48,066 nucleotides of DNA from an uncultured Prevotella sp. (GTDB lineage Bacteria; Bacteroidota; Bacteroidia; Bacteroidales; Bacteroidaceae): positions 1 to 48,066 of the forward strand of contig CAMAGM010000003.1 in NCBI GenBank assembly GCA_945833995.1, read 5' to 3'. Both the position numbers and the translations under genes were made by a program. Positions 34,243 through 41,543 of the stretch are shown here, one piece after another. The stretch's first letter is position 1. Each line of letters opens with the position of its first letter. Under the pieces are notes generated by a model. It made no database searches, was not told the origin of the DNA, and was given only the letters and a program-made list of their open reading frames with translations.

Positions 34243-37200
34243 CATTCTGTTTTCCAGCATTGTCTCAGGATTTGCATAAAAGAATTTAGATTCTTTTCTT
34301 CCCTAAAATACATGTGCGAACAGTCAACAAAATAGAGAGGAGCATTTGGATAGTGACGCTTCCAATTCTCTATGTTGTCTTTCCATGCCCTATAAACTTT
34401 CTCTTTGAACTCCTTCTCGTCAAATGCTTCCTTGTCCTTTGGCAACAAGTCCATAGGTTGTCCTACCATAATATTCACAATAGGGCCATCGTAGTTGAGA
34501 GGAGGCATGTTCTCATAAAGACGGTTGAAAATGCTTGGCCGCATGGAATTGTCAGAATAGTCGAATCCGAAATTCAACTCGTTGTATAACGTACGGTCAT
34601 ATATGCCCTCAATGTTTAGCACTTGAAGGCTCATGCCGTCATGACGCTTCCTCAGATATTCCGCTAAAAGTATAGACAGTTCCGCTCCAATACAATATCC
34701 CGTGACGGCAAAGATAGTCTTGTCCTTTAGCGCTACGGTCACTATATCCTCATACACCTCAAGCAATTCCTCAAGGGAGATTTCTGATTTGTTGAGAAAA
34801 TAGTTGCAGAACGAATCAATGTTGAAAACAGAGAAATGCTTCTCCAATGCCGTCACAACGGGTTCGTTATATGGATAATAATCCACGAAGCCATTGATAA
34901 ACAGTATTATGGGCTTACCCGTATAATGTCCCTCGCTCCAGAAATAGAGGTTTCTGTCGATGGTGCTTACAAGTTGCGCTATGCTTCTTGTAGCCTTAAC
35001 GTCATAGGTGGTGAAGAAAACGTTGTGCCTTGTTGCAGCCTTGTTGACGAATGAGACAAGTGATTCTTGAGACATTCCCTCGGCAAACAAATCTGAGTCA
35101 ACCGTCAAGTCGTGGTTGTCCAAAACCTCAGATGCAACAGACAACAGCTGACGTTCAACAACAGCGTCGGTGTCGTCAGTAACTGATTCTATATAGAATG
35201 CCAATTCAGAAAGCGTGGCATTTCTATAAATATCCGCAGCACAAAGATTGATGCCGAAAGTACTATGCAGCTCATAAACCAATTTTATGACTGAGATGGA
35301 ATCGCCGCCCAACGACATGAAGGAGTCGTCGCAGCCGATGAAGTCAGCACCCATAAGGTTTCCCCATATCTTTGCCAAGCGTTTCTCGGTGACAGTGGAT
35401 GGTATCTTATAGTTCTCCTTTTCCTTGCTGACCGCTGGCGAGGGAAGCCGCTTGCGGTCAACTTTCCCACTCGAATTGTAGTGGAAGCGCTCCAAAGGAA
35501 CTATGACAGAAGGAACCATATATGCCGGAAGACTCGCCTTAATATAAGACCTAAGACTTGTGTCGCTGAATGTTGACGTGTTGTCTGTCAACACATACGC
35601 AACCAACTTCTTTGAGCCGTTGTCTTCGTTCACCAATACGACGGCATCGTTTATACCATGTCCGTAAGTCTTTATACAATTCTCTATCTCACCAAGTTCT
35701 ATTCGATATCCATTTACCTTCACCTGGAAGTCGGAACGGCCAAGAAACAACAGATGCCCATCGTTGCGTCTCATTACAAGATCGCCAGTTCGGTAGATTC
35801 TATTGTTGGTTCCTGACAACAAGTCAGCCTCAGAGGCAAACGGATTTGCCAAGAATTTCTTTTCATTAAGCTCTTCGCGATTTATATATCCGCTTGTCAA
35901 CTTTACACCACCAATAAACAACTCACCAATGGCATAGTCAGGCAACATCTGAAGATTCCTGTCCAAAACATAGCATGTGACTCCTGGCATGCAGATGCCA
36001 ATGTCGTTAACGGCAGAGGAAGGCGATACAACGTTGTATGTCACATCGACACAGTTCTCCGTCGGTCCATAGGCATTAACAAACAACCTGTCCTTGCTCC
36101 AAAATTCAATAACATTTTTGTTGGTCAAATCGCCTCCTACCACAATTGTCTTCAAGTATGGCAAGTCAATATGAGGCAAAGTGACGAGAAGTGCCGGCGG
36201 AATGTTTATATGCGTAATCTTGTTACGAGTGAGGAAATTCAGCAATAGGTTTATGTCTATTCTCTCTTCCTCCATAGGCAGATAGAGAGTAGCGCCAATG
36301 GCGAGAGCGGGAAAGATTTCCACCACAGAGGCATCGAAAACTATGTTTGCAAACTGAATTACACTCGACTCATGGGTCATTTTCTGCAAGGCAATGTTAT
36401 TAACAATTGTTTGGCTCAGCATAGAGTGTCTTATTGGAACACCTTTCGGTTTTCCCGTAGTGCCAGAGGTGTAGATGATGTAAGCGACATCATCAGGAAG
36501 AACAGAAGGCAATGAAACGTGTTTGTCGTCTCCACTGAGCTCAGCTACACTTGGGTCAAGAAACGGCAAATTACCAAAGAGGTCACGTGTTTCCCTATGG
36601 GTGAACACAAGCTGAAGGGAAGCATCGTTGATAATGAAAGCAATGCGTTCTTTCGGATGGGCGGTATCGATTGGCACGTAGGCATTTCCCGATTTCAGCG
36701 TGGCGAGTATTGCCACCATCATATCGATGCTCTTAGGCAATGCAATGCCAATATTGGAACGGACAATGCCCATGCCATGCAGTTTACGGGCAAGGACATC
36801 GCTTCGTTTGTCAAGTTCAGAATAAGTGATTTTTTCATCCTGATGCACCACTGCCGTGTGGTTCGCATATTCCCTTACCCTCTTCTTGAACATACAAGGG
36901 AATGGATCTTGGGCAGAGGCAAGTAGCAGATTTGCCTGCTCTATATTGACAAGTTCTTGCTGTCTTTGACAGTCAATGAGCCTTATATGCGACAACATGA
37001 CATTGGGATTATCTACCACCTGCCCAAGGATATATCCGAAGGTTTTTGCCAGCATTTTCACATATTCCAAGGATATGGTTTGCTTGTAGCGCAGGTCACA
37101 AGTCAGTTGTTTGTCAGCATCGATGACAAGAAGTAGTTCGGCAGATACGTTGGTGTTGACATGTCGCCGATCCAAAACCTCACAGTCTTTGAAATCAACT

Positions 37201-38267
37201 GTTAACTCATCCAATTTTAGTGGATAGTTTATACTGAAATTGAATGATTCCCTTATAGCATTGTTAGCCTTTGGCAGATAGTCGCCATAGTTGGCAAAAA
37301 TGTGCTGTTGCTCTGCGAGTCGGTTAGCGTTGGAGTATTCCAAAAGGTCAGTGAAAGTCTTTTCGGAAAAATCACTAAAAGGATATTTGATGGGGAAATT
37401 ATTTACAAACACGCCTAAAAGCGGACAACCCTTGGGACGCATATTCAATGCGTGGTCTAAAGCTATGACACTGGTGTTTAGCACCTTCGACAGTGTAAGT
37501 GCCCAAACGGCAGAATAGACACGAAAATGGGTGGTGTTGCACTGCTTGCATAAACTACTGACCTTGGAGTTCATCTCCTCTCCGAGGCGGAAGCGCCAAG
37601 TGTTTGGTGCATTAGTGGTCCTCGTGTTGTCATACACTGCCTGTGGCAGGACAACCTTCACTGGCACATCTTCGATATACTGTTTCCAATAGGCAGCGTC
37701 GGCAGTATTGTTACTCTTAAACTGACGGTCGAGCATTGTGTTGAACTGCAAGAGTTGTTCTCTTTGGTTTGCAGCGACATATCTGTTGTCCAACAACTGA
37801 TTGTAGATAGTAGTCAGGCGGTCGAAGAATGTCCTTATCGTCATACCGTCCATAACCACATGATGGAACGAATGAAGCAAATAGTATAGGCTACCCTTAC
37901 TTATGCAGTAGAAACGACAAGGCAGTTCCCGACTAAGGTCGAAAGGCATATTGACAAGGTCGGACAACATCTTTTCAACATAGTCAGCATCAGCTGTGTC
38001 GTCAACAGAGATGAACTTGAACGGAAGCTCAAAATTCTCCTGTGGCACAAAATAGGGATTACCGTTATCAACCTCAATGGTGGAACAGAACGGTGGGTAT
38101 TCAACCATAATGTTCCGATATGCTTCCTTGAGGACAGGCAACGACAGATTGCCCTTGATTTTAAATGTGAAGTTAGGGTCGTTATATTCCGTGGAAGGAG
38201 ATTTCAACAAATCGTCCATCCAGAATTTATCTTGAATAACATTTAGTCTTATCCTTGTCTGTGTCAT
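34242..38267 (-). CDS. Single-module non-ribosomal peptide synthetase with cysteine thioesterase
   Basis: The 1341-residue synthetase activates one amino acid and joins it to an acyl or peptidyl donor. Order: condensation domain (about 1-430; H135-H136-V-V-M-D140-G); adenylation (about 460-945; YTSGTTGKPKG at 599-609, NAYGPTE at 731-737, YRTGDL at 825-830, GKVDRK at 934-939); carrier with LGGDS (S990); a second carrier-like region (about 1036-1105) with EGMSQESLV instead of the usual GxDS spacing; thioesterase (about 1118-1341). The thioesterase nucleophile elbow is GYCIG (C1192), with likely catalytic H1318. My alignment to GrsA gives pocket residues DAVNVGAVDK, matching no specificity I know. 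It is the last gene of a six-gene operon, 12 bases after a TonB-dependent receptor. It needs a phosphopantetheinyl transferase, not seen here. The product is unknown. Confidence 0.93.
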   Translation of the reverse strand: MTQTRIRLNVIQDKFWMDDLLKSPSTEYNDPNFTFKIKGNLSLPVLKEAYRNIMVEYPPFCSTIEVDNGNPYFVPQENFELPFKFISVDDTADADYVEKMLSDLVNMPFDLSRELPCRFYCISKGSLYYLLHSFHHVVMDGMTIRTFFDRLTTIYNQLLDNRYVAANQREQLLQFNTMLDRQFKSNNTADAAYWKQYIEDVPVKVVLPQAVYDNTRTTNAPNTWRFRLGEEMNSKVSSLCKQCNTTHFRVYSAVWALTLSKVLNTSVIALDHALNMRPKGCPLLGVFVNNFPIKYPFSDFSEKTFTDLLEYSNANRLAEQQHIFANYGDYLPKANNAIRESFNFSINYPLKLDELTVDFKDCEVLDRRHVNTNVSAELLLVIDADKQLTCDLRYKQTISLEYVKMLAKTFGYILGQVVDNPNVMLSHIRLIDCQRQQELVNIEQANLLLASAQDPFPCMFKKRVREYANHTAVVHQDEKITYSELDKRSDVLARKLHGMGIVRSNIGIALPKSIDMMVAILATLKSGNAYVPIDTAHPKERIAFIINDASLQLVFTHRETRDLFGNLPFLDPSVAELSGDDKHVSLPSVLPDDVAYIIYTSGTTGKPKGVPIRHSMLSQTIVNNIALQKMTHESSVIQFANIVFDASVVEIFPALAIGATLYLPMEEERIDINLLLNFLTRNKITHINIPPALLVTLPHIDLPYLKTIVVGGDLTNKNVIEFWSKDRLFVNAYGPTENCVDVTYNVVSPSSAVNDIGICMPGVTCYVLDRNLQMLPDYAIGELFIGGVKLTSGYINREELNEKKFLANPFASEADLLSGTNNRIYRTGDLVMRRNDGHLLFLGRSDFQVKVNGYRIELGEIENCIKTYGHGINDAVVLVNEDNGSKKLVAYVLTDNTSTFSDTSLRSYIKASLPAYMVPSVIVPLERFHYNSSGKVDRKRLPSPAVSKEKENYKIPSTVTEKRLAKIWGNLMGADFIGCDDSFMSLGGDSISVIKLVYELHSTFGINLCAADIYRNATLSELAFYIESVTDDTDAVVERQLLSVASEVLDNHDLTVDSDLFAEGMSQESLVSFVNKAATRHNVFFTTYDVKATRSIAQLVSTIDRNLYFWSEGHYTGKPIILFINGFVDYYPYNEPVVTALEKHFSVFNIDSFCNYFLNKSEISLEELLEVYEDIVTVALKDKTIFAVTGYCIGAELSILLAEYLRKRHDGMSLQVLNIEGIYDRTLYNELNFGFDYSDNSMRPSIFNRLYENMPPLNYDGPIVNIMVGQPMDLLPKDKEAFDEKEFKEKVYRAWKDNIENWKRHYPNAPLYFVDCSHMYFREEKNLNSFMQILRQCWKTE

Positions 38268-38279
38268 TTTATCATTTCA

Positions 38280-40685
38280 TTAGAAAACATAAGAAACTTT
38301 GGCAAGGAAGTTAAACTTCTGCTGGGGGATTGGCAAAATGAAGCTTCCGCCTTGATAATAGTCTTTATTCAGCATATTGTAGAAATCTACCGAAGCCTTA
38401 ATCTTAGAGTACTGACAGTCGATACCTGAATTGACAATTACCCTACCATCGATTTGATATTCAGGATTCAACACATTATTCTCTCCTATAAACACTGTCG
38501 GCAGCGATAAAGGTGAATACTGTTTGGTGAGAGCCTGGACATTTGCACGCAGGTTAATATGCCATTTGTCTTTGCTTATAAGGCGGTAGCGTCCAATGAT
38601 GTTGAGTTTGAAATCGGGAACTCCAGTGATTTGAGAGTTGGTCACCATATAGTTCTCGCTTCCTAACACACGCTGATAAATCATGTTCATCTGCAAATAC
38701 CAGCGTTTTCTATCGTAGGTGAGCACATTTTCAATACCCCACACTTTCAGCCTACCTGAATTAGTGTATAAGTATTGTGTATAGTCGAAGAAAATGTTGT
38801 TGGTGAGCGAATTATAGTAAACATTGCAGTCGTAGTACAACGACAGTGATTTGAAATTGTGTGTGTAGTTCAGCTGCACGGCATCCATCTTTTCCGCTTC
38901 CAACAGGTTGCCTCCACGGTATGTCTGGATTAATGTGGCACGATAGAAGTAGGGCGCATCGACAAAAGAGTGGGCATAACCCAATTTAAGGGAACTCTGG
39001 TTGCTTATCTTGTAAATAAGCGACAGACGCGGCGAGAGTTCCCTCAGTGTGTTGTTGTATCGTTTTTTGTAGTCGAAACGCAATCCTCCGTTGAATATAA
39101 AACGCTTTTTGTATGACATCTTCAACTGGGAGAAAGCCGAGAGATAAGTCTCGTTCTCAGTTAGGATGGATTTGTTGTCATCTGACAGTGTTATAACTAT
39201 TCTGTCAAAATGGTCGCCGCAAATCATGGTGTTGTCCTTCATCGTGTAGTTCTCAAACTGAGCGCCGAAAAGCAACGAACCTTCGTAGGCCTTTTTCTGG
39301 AACGAATAGGTTGATTGGAGCAGTGCGCCGTAGGTATAGTCGTTCCACGCCTGCACTTGGTAAAGTCCGTAGTCGCACACGTTGCCGCCAGCCACTATAT
39401 CCGATGAAATTACTTCATTGGGATATTGAGGCAGGTATCTGGAATCTTCCAAGATGGTGTCGCCACAAACATCGTTGTTGCTGCAACTTTCGATGTCCAC
39501 ATAGGTCTGGATTTTTGCCGACCACTTTTGCCACATTTTTTCGTATGACAATTCAATGTGCTGGTTATCCCTTGTGTGACCTGGTGTAGCACCGAACACT
39601 TTACGATATTTGTCGTAAGAATAAAGGGCATAATGCACCAAATTGGAATATGGGATGACCCTCTTGGAACTCTGTGTGTTATAGAAGAACTTGAAGTTGT
39701 TCCATTTTGCTATGAATCCAATATCGTATGACGGTTTGTGGTTATATCCATCAAGATACATGTATCCTGGAGTAAGTATTCTTCCATAGAACTCATTATC
39801 GCCAGGTTGCACATCGCGCCTCTCTCCCTTCGATGAATAGACGGAGGCCCAACCCATTAAGTCGATGCCGAAGGAACTCTTTCCTATAAGGATGTCGGCA
39901 AGATAGGTCTCATTCTTGCCTACACCTGTCGAGAACTTTATTCCGTCCACATCCGCACCCGACTTGGTGATGATGTTCACCACAGCCGTCAACGCCACGT
40001 TGCCATAGAGCGATGAGGCAGGACCTCTAAGGACCTCTATTTGCTTTATTTTGTCCAAGCTTGTCCTGAAATCGGGTTGTTCGGAGTTCGTCGTCCTACT
40101 GTTCAGGCGGTGTCCGTCGAGCATTATCAGTATTTTCTCCTGTGTGGAGGAATACACACCATGCATAGCTACATTTGCCTCAAGTCCCTCCACCTTTGAC
40201 ATTCCCGGTACGAACATCACGAGCAAGTCGCTCAAAGTCTTTGCTCCTGAGTCCTTTATCATGTCCTCAGTGATGAGAGTCACTGGCACTGGGGCCTCCT
40301 CTATTGACTCTGCCTGTTGCGATGCGGTTGTGATGGTTGCGCCCTTGCCACGCTTCATGTTCTCAATCATGTCGGCAAAGCGTAACGGGTCGGAGAGGTT
40401 GACGGTGAAATATGGGTTTTCCTTCAGCAAAAGCTCGGCATAGGCTTGCGCTTTCCCGTCTTGGTCCTTCTCCATATAGCAGAGCGTCAGCAATCGGTAA
40501 GCTGTCTCGCGTGTGCGGTTGGTCAGCACGCCGATGTTTGCCTCAAGCAGTCCTACCGCCTCGTCCAATCTGCCTATGCGGTAAGCCTCCTCTGCTTTAA
40601 GGCACAGCTCAACGTCCGCCGTTGTCTGTGCCATGGCGCAAACCTGCACCACTGTCATGATTATGGCGATCAGTATTCTCTTCAT
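38280..40685 (-). CDS. TonB-dependent receptor with TPR-like N-terminus
   Basis: The 801-residue outer-membrane receptor has a signal peptide ending AMA (residue 19), then about 90 residues of helical TPR-like sequence (VELCLKAEEAYRIGRLDEAV, YAELLLKENPYF), which is unusual before a plug. The plug (about 125-245) includes VTLITEDMIKDSGAKTLSDL, LIMLDGHRLNS, IEVLRGPASSLYGNVALTA and VVNIITKSG, close to siderophore or cobalamin receptors. The barrel ends in VSYVF. Its start codon directly follows the histidine kinase stop (TAAATG), and the NRPS gene begins 12 bases after its end. It may import the NRPS product, its metal complex, or a signal sensed with the kinases. The ligand is unknown. Confidence 0.9.
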   Translation of the reverse strand: MKRILIAIIMTVVQVCAMAQTTADVELCLKAEEAYRIGRLDEAVGLLEANIGVLTNRTRETAYRLLTLCYMEKDQDGKAQAYAELLLKENPYFTVNLSDPLRFADMIENMKRGKGATITTASQQAESIEEAPVPVTLITEDMIKDSGAKTLSDLLVMFVPGMSKVEGLEANVAMHGVYSSTQEKILIMLDGHRLNSRTTNSEQPDFRTSLDKIKQIEVLRGPASSLYGNVALTAVVNIITKSGADVDGIKFSTGVGKNETYLADILIGKSSFGIDLMGWASVYSSKGERRDVQPGDNEFYGRILTPGYMYLDGYNHKPSYDIGFIAKWNNFKFFYNTQSSKRVIPYSNLVHYALYSYDKYRKVFGATPGHTRDNQHIELSYEKMWQKWSAKIQTYVDIESCSNNDVCGDTILEDSRYLPQYPNEVISSDIVAGGNVCDYGLYQVQAWNDYTYGALLQSTYSFQKKAYEGSLLFGAQFENYTMKDNTMICGDHFDRIVITLSDDNKSILTENETYLSAFSQLKMSYKKRFIFNGGLRFDYKKRYNNTLRELSPRLSLIYKISNQSSLKLGYAHSFVDAPYFYRATLIQTYRGGNLLEAEKMDAVQLNYTHNFKSLSLYYDCNVYYNSLTNNIFFDYTQYLYTNSGRLKVWGIENVLTYDRKRWYLQMNMIYQRVLGSENYMVTNSQITGVPDFKLNIIGRYRLISKDKWHINLRANVQALTKQYSPLSLPTVFIGENNVLNPEYQIDGRVIVNSGIDCQYSKIKASVDFYNMLNKDYYQGGSFILPIPQQKFNFLAKVSYVF

Positions 40686-41528
40686 TTATTTCTTGCTTAT
40701 AGGTAAAGTGATTTTGAATGTTGTACCTACATTCTCCGCAGATTCAAAATCAACCGTTCCACCATGTTTGTTAACTATTATGTCACGCGTTATTGCCATT
40801 CCCAAGCCTGTCCCATGACCCACGGGCTTTGTGGTGAAGAAGTTCTCGTAGAGCTTTGCCTTTACTGCCTCGCTCATTCCGCTTCCGTTGTCGGAGATGG
40901 TTATGACGAACTGCCCACCTTCGGAGGTCGTGGATATATCCACCTTCGGTTGATAGTCCTCGCCCTCAGCATTGCTCCGTTCCCAAACGGCATAGAAGGC
41001 ATTGTTCACCACATTGAGCACGGCTCGGCTTATGTCCTGCGGCACTACCATAATATTCGTCACGCCCTCAACATACTGCTCGTTGATGCTCACGTTGAAG
41101 CCGTTGTAGTTGGCACGCATGGCGTGATAGCCCAACCACACGTATTCGTGTACGAGGGCATTCACGTCGGAAGGTATGCGCTCGCCTTCCTTTCCGCGCG
41201 AATATTGCAGTATGTTCTGAATGATGCTTGTGGCACGCTCTCCGTGCTCCCTTATTTTCGCAAGGTTCTCGCGCAGGTCGCCCATTATGTCGTTTATGTC
41301 GTCGGCATCGTCCTCGGGCAACTTGTCGATGTTGTCCTCCAAATCCTCCCCAAGGTCGTTGAGGAGATTGTTGGAAAGCTTGCTGAAATTGATGACGAAG
41401 TTCAGCGGATTGCGTATCTCATGCACTATGCCTGCCGTCAGCAATCCCAACGATGCGAGTTTCTCCTGTTGTCTAAGCTGCTCGCGAAGCTTATCCAGTT
41501 CTTCCTTTAGTTGTTCAACAGTGTCCAT
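40686..41528 (-). CDS. Soluble histidine kinase
   Basis: The 280-residue kinase has no membrane segment or sensor domain: a short coiled coil (about 1-25) leads straight to the H-box LASLGLLTAGIVHEIRNPLNF with phospho-acceptor H36. The ATPase domain follows, with the N-box VVNNAFYAV, G1 ISDNGSGM, F-box FFTTK and G2 GTGLGMAI. It presumably autophosphorylates and passes phosphate to the receiver at 46166. It lies 15 bases after a homologous membrane sensor that lacks the histidine, so the two may form a heterodimer in which this protein supplies the phospho-acceptor. The receptor gene follows without a gap. Cytoplasmic. Confidence 0.92.
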   Translation of the reverse strand: MDTVEQLKEELDKLREQLRQQEKLASLGLLTAGIVHEIRNPLNFVINFSKLSNNLLNDLGEDLEDNIDKLPEDDADDINDIMGDLRENLAKIREHGERATSIIQNILQYSRGKEGERIPSDVNALVHEYVWLGYHAMRANYNGFNVSINEQYVEGVTNIMVVPQDISRAVLNVVNNAFYAVWERSNAEGEDYQPKVDISTTSEGGQFVITISDNGSGMSEAVKAKLYENFFTTKPVGHGTGLGMAITRDIIVNKHGGTVDFESAENVGTTFKITLPISKK

Positions 41529-41543
41529 ATTCGAATGTTTGAA

